Positions 40,301 through 47,647 of a stretch of DNA of 64,000 nucleotides are shown in pieces; position 1 is the stretch's first letter; each line of letters begins with the position of its first letter. The DNA comes from Pseudoponticoccus marisrubri (GTDB lineage Bacteria > Pseudomonadota > Alphaproteobacteria > Rhodobacterales > Rhodobacteraceae): contig NZ_LPXO01000018.1 in NCBI RefSeq assembly GCF_001482405.1, forward strand, positions 1 through 64,000, read 5' to 3'. Both the position numbers and the translations under genes were made by a program. Under the pieces are notes generated by a model. That model was not told the origin of the DNA, searched no databases, and worked only from the letters and a program-made list of their open reading frames with translations.

Positions 40301-40320
40301 GTGGCAAGACGCGTGCTCAT
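37300..40320 (-). CDS. soxA: sarcosine oxidase subunit alpha
   Basis: A 1006-aa subunit with an N-terminal [2Fe-2S]-like/2-hydroxyglutarate-type domain (EFTFNGKRLTGFAGDTLASAL), an FAD/NAD-binding domain (VLVLGGGVAGLQAAHAAGAAG) and a C-terminal GCVT-like folate-binding domain. With SoxBDG it demethylates sarcosine, giving glycine, 5,10-methylene-THF and hydrogen peroxide. The length fits the family (about 970-1000 aa). The ATG at 40320 begins MSTRLATGGRL; the longer open frame runs back through soxD. It is in the sox operon between soxD and soxG. Confidence 0.96.
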   Translation of the reverse strand: MSTRLATGGRLTDRSDRLEFTFNGKRLTGFAGDTLASALLANDQMLVGRSFKYHRPRGVVASGAEEPNALVNLGTGDRVEPNQRATTTELFHGLSATSQNHWPSLEHDIGALNGLVAPVLTAGFYYKMFIHPRPFWKHIYEPFIRQSAGLGRAPDPEARDPDTYEHVHAHVDVLVLGGGVAGLQAAHAAGAAGAQVLLLEQSPHLGGRAPVDGGTIDGQDPEAWVEATVAALKAMDNVDIRTRTMGAGIYDHGYVLGYERLNDHAPWLAGPRHRLWRIRAGQVVTATGAIERPLSFAGNDVPGVMLASAMRDYLVNYGVAAGDRTVVVTNNDDAYRTAIILKQAGLDVPAILDAREYGGGALAAEARALGIRVEQGRAIAKVQGGKRVTGVAICAQAGAGGLLEEIPCDAVAMSGGWSPVVHLWSHCGGKLLWDDAQAMFRPDPDRAPTGADGAPMLRVAGAANGFLRLGDTLRDAEAQGREAAAALGFTPGAGAAPAAEATEEAPLAPVWLMPQGARDDLRKKAWLDYQNDVKVSDVQLAAQEGFESVEHTKRYTTLGMATDQGKLSNINGLATLSRALGEEIPQVGTTTFRPPYTPISMGAIAGEAKGKLFQPIRKTPLHDWHEAHGAHWEPVGQWRRPYAYPQPGESVHDAVMREVTATRTGLGLLDASTLGKILVKGPDAGRFMDMMYTNMMSTLKPGRCRYGLMCSENGFLIDDGVVARIDDQTFLCHTTTGGADRIHAHMEEWLQTEWWDWQVYTANLTEQYAQIAVVGPKARAVLDKLGGMDLSAEALPFMGWAEGTLGGLPARVFRISFSGELSFEVAVPAHRGRALWERLHEAGAEFGATPYGTEALHIMRAEKGFIMIGDETDGTVIPQDLGLHWAISKKKDDYLGKRAQARSHMTDPDRWQLVGLETLEGGVLPDGAYAVAPGRNANGQRNTQGRVTSSYHSPTLGRGIAMGLVHKGPERMGEEIAFAMEDGETMMRARIVSPVFFDPDGEKQNV

Positions 40321-40354
40321 GATCGCGGAGCCTTTGCTTGTGGACGGGGCGGGA

Positions 40355-40388
40355 GCCTCCGGCGGGAGTATTTCGGGAAAGATGAAAG
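40355..40388 (+). repeat. 34-bp interspersed repeat, copy 2
   Basis: The same element as at 19342-19375, with CG instead of GA after GTATTT. It lies between the soxD stop and the soxA start, in the opposite orientation to the genes. Confidence 0.75.
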
Positions 40389-40393
40389 TCGCA

Positions 40394-40723
40394 TCAGGCC
40401 AGATCCCTCCAGCGCCAGCCGGGGCGTTTTTCCGAGATGGTGTCGAGCAGGTCCTGCGGCGGGCGCGTGGTCTGCGCGGAATAGGTGCCGAAGACCTCGA
40501 GCGTCTGCGTGCAGCGCGCCGCGTGGAACCACTTGCCGCAGCCATGGGCGTGGCGCCAGCGTTCGAAATGCACGCCGCGGGGGTTCTCGCGCATGAAGAG
40601 GTAGGCTTCGAACTCCGTGTCATCGGAGCCGGGGCCGTGCCGGGTCAGGTGGGCCTCGCCGCCGGGGGAGAGCTCGGTCTCGTCGGCCATGACCCCGCAA
40701 TAGGGGCATTTCAGGATCAGCAT
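40394..40723 (-). CDS. soxD: sarcosine oxidase subunit delta
   Basis: The 109-aa zinc-binding delta subunit begins MLILKCPYCGVMADETELS and has HGCGKWFHAARCTQTLEVFGTY, which gives the Cys/His set for zinc. Length agrees with SoxD (about 90-110 aa). It lies between soxA and, through an unusual insertion, soxB. Confidence 0.95.
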   Translation of the reverse strand: MLILKCPYCGVMADETELSPGGEAHLTRHGPGSDDTEFEAYLFMRENPRGVHFERWRHAHGCGKWFHAARCTQTLEVFGTYSAQTTRPPQDLLDTISEKRPGWRWRDLA

Positions 40724-41069
40724 GTCAGAACCTCCGGGCGAGCAATGGCCTTGAACGGTCGGTTACCGTGAGACAATATCTGGGCATGGAATGGATCCTC
40801 TACGGCGTTGCGACCTCGATCATCGTCGGCGGGGCGTTTGCGCTCTACAAACGGCGCCGAAAGACCACGCTTCTGAAGCACGATCTGTCGCTGGGGCGGA
40901 CGCGACAGACTGAGAGCACGCGGGACGGGATACGCGCCGAACAGGTTTTCACCGATGCGCACAGAGGCGCCGGGTCGATGCCGGATGACAGCGGTCCACA
41001 ATTGTGGGTCACTTCGGCAAGGATCTGAAGTGTTGACAGCCGCTGTGCGTCGGAAATTGATGAGACGGG
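40724..41069. other. gap in the sox operon without a confident gene
   Basis: The composition is AT-richer than the flanking sox genes. One possible ORF on the plus strand, ATG at 40786 to 41028 (80 aa), starts MEWILYGVATSIIVGGAFAL and would be a small one-helix membrane protein, but it has no convincing ribosome binding site. A minus-strand frame (40717-41130) has no start signal and looks random. This stretch must contain the soxD leader or an internal promoter if soxD is not read through from soxB. Confidence 0.4.
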
Positions 41070-41522
41070 TCAACATGTTCTCCAGCCTTGTCCATTGACC
41101 CAGCAGGTGAAGAGATCGCCGTAGCCCCACTGCAACGTTCCGATCACGACGAGTGCAAGATTGCAGCGGAAAGCGATCCTTTCGAAAGCAGACACGGTGT
41201 TGGCCTCGACCAGACCGTCTCTGCGTGTCGCCTCAAGCGTTTCCAGAGCGTCGGTATCCGACCGCGCGATGGCCTCTTCGACCAGTTCGATATGAGAATA
41301 CCGGGCAAGATCCGTGACCAGCTGCCGCAATTTGGGCAGGACCCAGAGAAGGCTCCCGAAGGAGATCGCAGAGAAGGCGACAACCAAGGAGCCGAGTCGC
41401 TGAAATTGCGACGCATTGCCAGACAGCAGAAACTTCAGGGAGAACGCCGCGAGCAGGACCAGGCATGCGAGCAAGCATATGGCCAACAGCCAGCCGAGCA
41501 GTCTGTGGTAAACCTTCGTCAA
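41070..41522 (-). CDS. three-helix membrane protein inserted in the sox operon
   Basis: The 150-aa product has two N-terminal membrane helices (LLGWLLAICLLACLVLLAAF and LGSLVVAFSAISFGSLLWVL), a cytoplasmic helical stretch, and a third helix ending in GTLQWGYGDLF. No function is recognised. It most likely begins at TTG 41522, which overlaps the soxB stop (the four bases TTGA), with GGGGGTGG before it, so translation is coupled to soxB. Standard sox operons run B-D-A-G, so this gene and its AT-richer surroundings interrupt that order. Confidence 0.65.
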   Translation of the reverse strand: MTKVYHRLLGWLLAICLLACLVLLAAFSLKFLLSGNASQFQRLGSLVVAFSAISFGSLLWVLPKLRQLVTDLARYSHIELVEEAIARSDTDALETLEATRRDGLVEANTVSAFERIAFRCNLALVVIGTLQWGYGDLFTCWVNGQGWRTC

Positions 41523-42763
41523 TGCGCCACCCCCGCCGCGACGCTTTCGTCGATGAAGCGGCCCTCGCCGAAGCGGTTCAGGGAGAAGGGGTCCGTCAGC
41601 GGGGACGTGCCCTTGGCCATCAGCTCGGCAAAGCCCCAGCCCGAGCCGGGGATCGCCTTGAAGCCGCCGGTGCCCCAGCCGCAATTGATGAAGACCCCTT
41701 CGATGGGCGTCTTGGACAGGATGGGCGAGCGGTCGCCGGTCATGTCCACGATGCCGCCCCATTGGCGCAGCATCTTGAGCCGCGAGATCATCGGGAAGGT
41801 CTCGACCAGCGCGCGCACGGTCTCCTCGATATGGTGGAAGGAGCCGCGCTGGGTGTAGTTGTTGAACCCGTCCGCACCGCCGCCGATCACCATCTCGCCC
41901 TTGTCGGACTGGCTCATGTAGCCATGCACCGTGTTGGCCATGACGACCACGTCCATGCAGGGCTTGATCGGTTCCGAGACAAGCGCCTGCAGGGCCACCG
42001 ATTCCACCGGCAGGCGAAAGCCCGCCATCTCGGCCAGCACGCCGGAATGGCCCGCCACGACGATGCCCAGCCGGTCGCAGGCGATGTCGCCCTTGGTGGT
42101 CTGCACGCCGGTCACGCGGCCGCCCTCGCGGGTGATGCCGGTGACCTCGCATTTCTGGATGATGTCCATGCCCATGTCCGAGCAGGCGCGCGCATAGCCC
42201 CAGGCCACCGCATCGTGGCGTGCGGTGCCGGCGCGGTCCTGCCAGAGCGCGCCCAGCACCGGGTAGCGCGGGCCGTTCAGCTCGATGATCGGGACCAGCT
42301 CCTTGACGCGGCGGGGCGAGATGAACTCGGTCGACACCCCCTGCAGCGCGTTGGCATGGGCGGTCCGGCGGTAGCCGCGCACCTCGTGCTCGGTCTGGGC
42401 CAGCATCATCACGCCGCGGGGGCTGAACATGATATTGTAGTTCAGCTCCTGGCTGAGCGTCTCGTACAAGGCGCGCGACTTCTCGTAGATCGCGGCCGAG
42501 GGATCCTGCAGGTAGTTCGAGCGGATGATCGTGGTGTTGCGCCCGGTATTGCCGCCGCCCAGCCAGCCCTTTTCAAGGATCGCGACATTGGTGATGCCGA
42601 AATTCTTGCCCAGGTAATAGGCGGTGGCCAGCCCGTGGCCGCCCGCGCCAATGATGATCGCGTCGTAATGCGCCTTGGGCTGGGCGTTGCGCCAGGCGCG
42701 CTCCCAGCCCTTGTGGCCGTTCAGGGCTTCGCGGACGAGGGCAAAGGCGGAATAGCGTTTCAT
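41519..42763 (-). CDS. soxB: sarcosine oxidase subunit beta
   Basis: The 414-aa FAD/FMN subunit where sarcosine is oxidised. It has the dinucleotide motif IIIGAGGHGLATAYYLG (residues about 34-50), NTGRNTTIIRSNYL, and MLRQWGGIVDMTGDRSPI with the flavin-linking region, plus the C-terminal FINCGWGTGGFKAIPGSG. The ATG at 42763 begins MKRYSAFALVREAL as in homologues; the open frame before it is unrelated. It is first in the operon and divergent from ccmI. Confidence 0.96.
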   Translation of the reverse strand: MKRYSAFALVREALNGHKGWERAWRNAQPKAHYDAIIIGAGGHGLATAYYLGKNFGITNVAILEKGWLGGGNTGRNTTIIRSNYLQDPSAAIYEKSRALYETLSQELNYNIMFSPRGVMMLAQTEHEVRGYRRTAHANALQGVSTEFISPRRVKELVPIIELNGPRYPVLGALWQDRAGTARHDAVAWGYARACSDMGMDIIQKCEVTGITREGGRVTGVQTTKGDIACDRLGIVVAGHSGVLAEMAGFRLPVESVALQALVSEPIKPCMDVVVMANTVHGYMSQSDKGEMVIGGGADGFNNYTQRGSFHHIEETVRALVETFPMISRLKMLRQWGGIVDMTGDRSPILSKTPIEGVFINCGWGTGGFKAIPGSGWGFAELMAKGTSPLTDPFSLNRFGEGRFIDESVAAGVAH

Positions 42764-42942
42764 CGGGGCTCGAATCCGGGCTGGGGTCAGTGACGTCTTG
42801 ATGGACACAATCACGCGCGCGGCGCCGCCTGCAACCGTCACATTCGTCGCGACTTGCGACATGGGGTGGCGGTGGCGGCATTTGCCCTTTTTTCCGTATC
42901 CCCCCGGTAATAGATGGAAGGACAAAGGGTGACGGAGGCGAG

Positions 42943-44169
42943 ATGATGTTCTGGATCGTGACGGGGGCGGTGGCGCTGGTCTCGGCAGGCGCGCTGGTGG
43001 TGGCGCTCTTGCGCGGGCGGCGGGCAACCGGCCCGGCCGAGGCCTTCGACCTGAAGATCTACCGCGACCAGCTGTCCGAGATCGAGGCCGATGCCAGCCG
43101 GGGCAAGATCGCCCCCGACGAGGCCGAGCGGCTGAAGACCGAGATCTCGCGCCGGATCCTGGCCGCCGATGCGCGGGTGCGCGCGGGCGGCGATGGCAGT
43201 GGCCAGCCGCGGCTGGCCGGGCCGGTCGCGGCGCTGGTCGTGGCGCTGATCCTCGTGGGCGGGGGCTTCGGGCTCTACCTGCAGATCGGCGCGCCGGGCT
43301 TCCCCGACGTACCGCGCTCGGCCCGGATCGCCGCGGCGCAAAACATGCTGGTCGACCGCCCCGCGCAGGAGGTGGTCGAGGGCCGTGTGCCGGCCAGCGC
43401 CCCGGTCGAGGTCTCGGAGCGCTATGCCGAGCTGATCGCCAAGCTGCGCGAGGCGGTGGCCGAACGCCCCGATGACCTGCGTGGCCACATCCTTCTGGCG
43501 CAATCCGAGGCCAACATGGCCAATTTCAAGGCCGCCCATGCCGCGCAGGCCCGGGTGATCGAGATCAAGGGCGACGACGCCACGGCACAGGATTACGCCG
43601 ATCTCGGCGATTTCATGGTGCTGGCCGCCGGCGGCTATGTCTCGCCCGAGGCGCAGGCCGCCTTCGAGACGGCGCTTGAGATGGATCCGCAGAACGGCGT
43701 CGCGCGGTTCTATGGCGGGCTCTTGATGGCGCAGACCGGCCGGCCGGATATCGGCTTCCGCATCTGGGATCGGCTGTTGCGCGAAAGCCGGCCCGAGGCG
43801 CCCTGGGTGCCGCAGATCCGCAGCCAGATCGAGGAGCTGGCCTTCCGCGCCGGCGAGCGCGACTACCAGCTGCCCGAGGCCCCTGCCCCGCGCGGCCCCA
43901 GCGCCGCCGATATCGCGGCGGCCGAGGACATGTCGCCCGAGGACCGGCAACAGATGATCCGCGGCATGGTCGGCCAGCTTTCCGACCGGCTGGCAACCGA
44001 GGGCGGCCCGCCCGAGGACTGGGCGCGGCTGATCTCGTCGCTGGGCGTGCTGGGCGATACCGAGCAGGCCAGCGCGATCTGGACCGAGGCGCAATCCGTC
44101 TTTGCCGAGAGCGAAGCCGCGCTGGAGGTGCTGGCGCGCGCCGCGCGGCAGGCCGGGCTGACCGAGTGA
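42943..44169 (+). CDS. ccmI: cytochrome c biogenesis protein CcmI
   Basis: The 408-aa product has two membrane helices at the N-terminus (WIVTGAVALVSAGALVVALL and AGPVAALVVALILVGGGFGL) with a helical loop between, and a large periplasmic TPR-rich domain (DLRGHILLAQSEANM, ALEMDPQNGVARFYGGLL). CcmI presents apocytochrome c to the CcmFH haem ligation complex. GGAGGCGAG precedes the ATG pair. The end overlaps ruvX by 4 bp. Confidence 0.92.
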   Translation: MMFWIVTGAVALVSAGALVVALLRGRRATGPAEAFDLKIYRDQLSEIEADASRGKIAPDEAERLKTEISRRILAADARVRAGGDGSGQPRLAGPVAALVVALILVGGGFGLYLQIGAPGFPDVPRSARIAAAQNMLVDRPAQEVVEGRVPASAPVEVSERYAELIAKLREAVAERPDDLRGHILLAQSEANMANFKAAHAAQARVIEIKGDDATAQDYADLGDFMVLAAGGYVSPEAQAAFETALEMDPQNGVARFYGGLLMAQTGRPDIGFRIWDRLLRESRPEAPWVPQIRSQIEELAFRAGERDYQLPEAPAPRGPSAADIAAAEDMSPEDRQQMIRGMVGQLSDRLATEGGPPEDWARLISSLGVLGDTEQASAIWTEAQSVFAESEAALEVLARAARQAGLTE

Positions 44170-44654
44170 GCGGCATGATCCACGACGACATGGAAGGCTT
44201 CGCCGCGGCGCTGCCGCCGATGACCGCCCTTGCCGGGCTGGACCTTGGCACCAAGACGATCGGCGTGGCCGTGTCGGACGGGCTGCGCAGCGTGGCCACC
44301 CCGCTCGAGACGATCAAGCGGCGCAAGTTCACCCAGGACGCGGCGCGGCTGGTCGAGATCCTGACCGAGCGGCGCATCGCCGGGCTGGTGCTGGGCCTGC
44401 CGCGCAACATGGATGGCAGCGAGGGGCCGCGCTGCCAGTCGACCCGGGCCTTCGCGCGCAACCTGTCGGCGCTCTGGGACGGGCCGGTGACCTTCTGGGA
44501 CGAGCGCCTGTCCACCGTGGCGGCGGAACGCGCCCTGCTTGAGGCGGATACGACACGCAAGCGTCGCGCCGAGGTGATCGACCACGTCGCCGCCTCGTAT
44601 ATCCTGCAAGGAGCGCTGGACCGGCTCCGGCACTTGTCCGACACGACGACCTGA
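44166..44654 (+). CDS. ruvX: YqgF/RuvX Holliday junction resolvase-like protein
   Basis: The 162-aa RNase H-fold protein is involved in 16S rRNA 5'-end maturation in most bacteria. It shows LAGLDLGTKTIGVAVSD with the first catalytic Asp, a GLPRNMDGSEGPRC block, WDERLSTVAAE, and the terminal DHVAASYILQGALD Asp. The GTG at 44166 overlaps the ccmI stop; ATG 44175 is an alternative. It is in an operon with ccmI and the DUF1289 gene. Confidence 0.93.
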   Translation: MSGMIHDDMEGFAAALPPMTALAGLDLGTKTIGVAVSDGLRSVATPLETIKRRKFTQDAARLVEILTERRIAGLVLGLPRNMDGSEGPRCQSTRAFARNLSALWDGPVTFWDERLSTVAAERALLEADTTRKRRAEVIDHVAASYILQGALDRLRHLSDTTT

Positions 44655-44660
44655 GAGACC

Positions 44661-44900
44661 ATGACCGACGAGATCTGGAAACGCGACGAGATCGAAAGCC
44701 CTTGCATCAAGGTCTGCGTGGTGCATCCCGAGGCGCGGATCTGCACCGGCTGTCTGCGCAGCCTCGACGAGATCGCGGGCTGGTCGCGGATGAGCCCCGA
44801 GGCGCGCCGCGCGGTGATGCAGGACCTGCCCGGGCGGCAGGACCTGCTTCGGCAGCGCCGCGGCGGGCGCGCGGCGCGGCTGGCCAAGCGGACCGGCTGA
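44661..44900 (+). CDS. DUF1289 protein
   Basis: The 79-aa protein carries the DUF1289 pattern: SPCIKVCVVHPEARICTGCLRSLDEIAGW, with four cysteines that probably bind metal. Its function is unknown. It starts 6 bp after ruvX and is the last gene of the ccmI-ruvX operon. Confidence 0.88.
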   Translation: MTDEIWKRDEIESPCIKVCVVHPEARICTGCLRSLDEIAGWSRMSPEARRAVMQDLPGRQDLLRQRRGGRAARLAKRTG

Positions 44901-44918
44901 GCCGCCGGCCCGGCCGGG

Positions 44919-46754
44919 TCAGGCCGTCTCTTCGAGCGTGACCGCCACGTCACTCAGGCTGAAGCCCGAGTTCTGACCATCCGTAATGCGGGCAAGGTAG
45001 ACGATGTCGGTCCCGTCGGGCAGCGCCAGCAGCGCATCGGTGCCACCCTCGGGGTCGGGCATGACCATCAGCGTGTCGGGATCGACCCCGGCGGCCAGAC
45101 GGACCGACAGCACGTCGCGATCCACGCCGTCCGAGTCGAAATCGTCGATAACCGGCACGTTGTCCGCATCCGCCTGCGGCAGCACGGCATCCAACTGGAA
45201 CAGGTCGCCATCCGCCCCGCCCGAGACCGAAACTCCGAGATCGGTGGTGGCAAAGTCGATCGTGTCCTGCCCGGCCCCGCCATCGGCCGAGAACTCGACC
45301 TCGATATAGTCGTTGCCCGCGCCGCCGCTGGCCGCGAAGACCCCGGTCAGGATATCGTCGCCGGCGCCGCCATCGGCCTCGAAGGCGTTCTCGATGATGT
45401 CGTCGCCATCGCCGCCGCGCGCCTCGCCGGCATTGCCGGTGATGATGTCATCGCCCGTGCCGCCGTCGAGAATGTCCTCGGAATCGCCGCCGGTCAGTGT
45501 GTCGTCACCCTCGCCGCCCTGCAGCAGGGCCTCGGTCCCGGTGGAGCTCAGCACGTCATTGCCCACGCCGCCAATCAACTGGGCAAAGGCCCCGCTGGCG
45601 TCCAGCGTGTCGGCCCCGGTGCCACCATCGAGCAGCGCACCGTCGCCCAGCGCCTGCAGGCTGTCATCGCCCGCCTCGCCGTAGAGTTCGTCGCCATCGC
45701 CCTCGCCGAGGATCGTGTCGTCGCCATCGCCGCCGCGCATCTGGTTGCTGCCGGCCTCGCCGGCCATCACGTCATCGCCCGCGCCGCCCGACATCTCGTC
45801 ATCGCCCGCGCCGCCGGCCAGCGTGTCATTGCCCGCCTGCCCGTTCAGCGTGTCGTCATCCTCGTCGCCTTCGAGGAGGTCATTGCCCAGACCGCCGTCC
45901 AGCACGTCCTCGCCGATCCCGCCATAAAGCGAGTCGTCGCCATTGTCGCCTGACAGGATGTCGGCCCCCTCGTCGCCAAACAGGATGTCATCGCCGCTGT
46001 TGCCCGACATCTCGTCATCGCCAAGCCCGCCCATCAGGTCGTCATCGCCCAGCCCGCCCGACATCGTGTCATCGTCCAGCCCGCCGTCGAGGAAGTTGAA
46101 CGAACTGCTGCCACCGGAATAGGTGTTGATGCGCATCAGGTCGTTGCCATCGCCACCCGACAGGCTGTTGGAGCCCTCGTCGGCGTTCAGCGTGTCATCG
46201 CCGGGACCGCCGTCTAGCTCGTTGTCGCCGCCTTCACCATCGAGGCTGTCATTGCCGAGACCGCCGAACATCGTGTCGTCGCCATCCCCGGCCTCGAGCG
46301 TATCGTCGCCACCATCGCCATAGAACAGGTTGTCGCCCAGCGCGTCGCGCAGCAGGTCATTGCCCGCGCCGCCGCCCAGCACATCGTCCCCGGCCTCGCC
46401 AAGGACCTTGTCGTCACCATCCTCGCCTTCCAGCACGTCATCGCCCGGGCCGCCGACCAGCTTGTCGAGCCCGGAGCCGCCGAAGGCGAGGTCATCCCCC
46501 TCCTCGCCGCGCAGCGTGTCGTTGCCGGCATCGCCGAAGACCTCGTCATCGCCGTCCCCGGCATAGACCAGATCGTTGCCGGCCAGCGCCGAGAGGAAGT
46601 CGTTGCCGTCGCCCAGGTCCAGCACGTCATCGCCCTCGCCGGGCTCGGGCGGCTGCGCACGGTCGCGATCATCATCGTCGTCATCGTCGCCCCCGCCGAA
46701 ATCCACGAGCAGGCCGACCAGCAGCAACGGCAGCAGTAGCAGAAGTGAAAACAT
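44919..46754 (-). CDS. N-anchored RTX calcium-binding protein
   Basis: The 611-aa product begins with a strongly hydrophobic segment (MFSLLLLLPLLLVGLLVDF), then seven Asp in a row, and from about residue 42 to 500 a near-continuous series of RTX nonapeptides (GGxGxDxLx type). The C-terminal 100 residues form a beta domain (DALLALPDGTDIVYLAR). The N-terminal helix, unlike the leaderless RTX-Hint protein, suggests anchoring or Sec export. The function is unknown; it may be structural, surface or calcium-binding. GGGGGATT precedes the ATG. Confidence 0.85.
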   Translation of the reverse strand: MFSLLLLLPLLLVGLLVDFGGGDDDDDDDRDRAQPPEPGEGDDVLDLGDGNDFLSALAGNDLVYAGDGDDEVFGDAGNDTLRGEEGDDLAFGGSGLDKLVGGPGDDVLEGEDGDDKVLGEAGDDVLGGGAGNDLLRDALGDNLFYGDGGDDTLEAGDGDDTMFGGLGNDSLDGEGGDNELDGGPGDDTLNADEGSNSLSGGDGNDLMRINTYSGGSSSFNFLDGGLDDDTMSGGLGDDDLMGGLGDDEMSGNSGDDILFGDEGADILSGDNGDDSLYGGIGEDVLDGGLGNDLLEGDEDDDTLNGQAGNDTLAGGAGDDEMSGGAGDDVMAGEAGSNQMRGGDGDDTILGEGDGDELYGEAGDDSLQALGDGALLDGGTGADTLDASGAFAQLIGGVGNDVLSSTGTEALLQGGEGDDTLTGGDSEDILDGGTGDDIITGNAGEARGGDGDDIIENAFEADGGAGDDILTGVFAASGGAGNDYIEVEFSADGGAGQDTIDFATTDLGVSVSGGADGDLFQLDAVLPQADADNVPVIDDFDSDGVDRDVLSVRLAAGVDPDTLMVMPDPEGGTDALLALPDGTDIVYLARITDGQNSGFSLSDVAVTLEETA

Positions 46755-46864
46755 TGGAATCCCCCGTAAAAATCGATGGCCGAGGATATGTCCGGACCAG
46801 AGGATCGCCTAATGAATTCGTTAACTGTTCGTCTTCGGGAAACAATCCAGCGGATCAAGGGCCA

Positions 46865-47647
46865 TTACATGCGATCCGACAGCCAGTCGCGCAGGCCGCT
46901 CGACAACTCTGGGCGGAAATAGGCGATCATCCTTCCCTCGGGCCCGGCCCGCGCGCCCTCGGCCCAGGGCGCGACGCCATGCAGGACCAGCCTGTGCAGC
47001 AGCAGCGCCTCGCCCGGCCGGGCGGGCAGTTCCACGCGGCGGCAGGTCTCGAAGCATTGGCGGCGGGCGGCCAAGTAGGCCTCGGTCACGTCGACCTGAT
47101 CGGGCGGCAAGTCGGGCCGTGCGGCCAGCGCCGCGAGCAGCGCCTTGGCCATGACGTGGTGGCTGCCCTCCCAGACGACCAGCGGGCTGGCACCGGGATC
47201 GGCCGCGTTCAGCGGCAGGCCCAGGATGAAGGCATGCGGCTCGCGCAGGAAGCGCCGGCGCTCCGGCCCCTCGGCCCGGATCCCGTCCACATGCGCCGCG
47301 TCGCGCCGCAGCCGGTAGCCGAAACCCGCCGCGCCCTCGCCCTCGCGCGGGCGCGGGTAGCCGGGGAAGGTCACCGACAGCTGCGCCCGGTGCAGCGGCG
47401 GCAGGGGCGCCAGCGCGTCGATCGCGGGCCCGGCGAGCGGGACGCCCGACAGCGCGCCGTCGGGCCCGTTGGGCAGCGCATCGACCCCCACGAACCACGT
47501 GCCCTCGCAGACCAGCCAGCGTGCGCGCAGCGCGGGATCGGCCAGCGCCGCCTGCCCGGCCACCCGCGCGGCGCGCGCCCAGGCCAGCGTGCGCGGATCG
47601 GCGGGGAACCGGCGCCAGCCGGGTCCACCCGCGGCGCTCAGGTCCAA
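46865..47647 (-). CDS. PhyH-like (phytanoyl-CoA dioxygenase family) protein
   Basis: The 260-aa product has features of Fe(II)/2-oxoglutarate oxygenases: an HxD pair in AAHVDGI, the PhyH stretch PLVVWEGSHHVMAKAL, and a distal HRLVLHGVAPW with Arg in EGRMIAYFRPEL. The substrate is unknown. No ATG or GTG start is near the expected N-terminus; I choose TTG 47647 with GAGG before it, which overlaps the 3' end of the TauE gene and would be translationally coupled to it. The open frame before that is within the TauE gene. Confidence 0.7.
   Translation of the reverse strand: MDLSAAGGPGWRRFPADPRTLAWARAARVAGQAALADPALRARWLVCEGTWFVGVDALPNGPDGALSGVPLAGPAIDALAPLPPLHRAQLSVTFPGYPRPREGEGAAGFGYRLRRDAAHVDGIRAEGPERRRFLREPHAFILGLPLNAADPGASPLVVWEGSHHVMAKALLAALAARPDLPPDQVDVTEAYLAARRQCFETCRRVELPARPGEALLLHRLVLHGVAPWAEGARAGPEGRMIAYFRPELSSGLRDWLSDRM

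Noticed and set aside
40768-41028. 86-aa plus-strand ORF in the sox gap
   Set aside because: It contains a plausible single membrane helix, but there is no ribosome binding site and the C-terminal half looks random; mentioned only under the gap entry.
41031-41056. TTGACA followed by ATTGAT with 17-bp spacing on the plus strand
   Set aside because: The -10 match is poor and it would point into the 3' end of a minus-strand gene with no plus-strand gene beyond.
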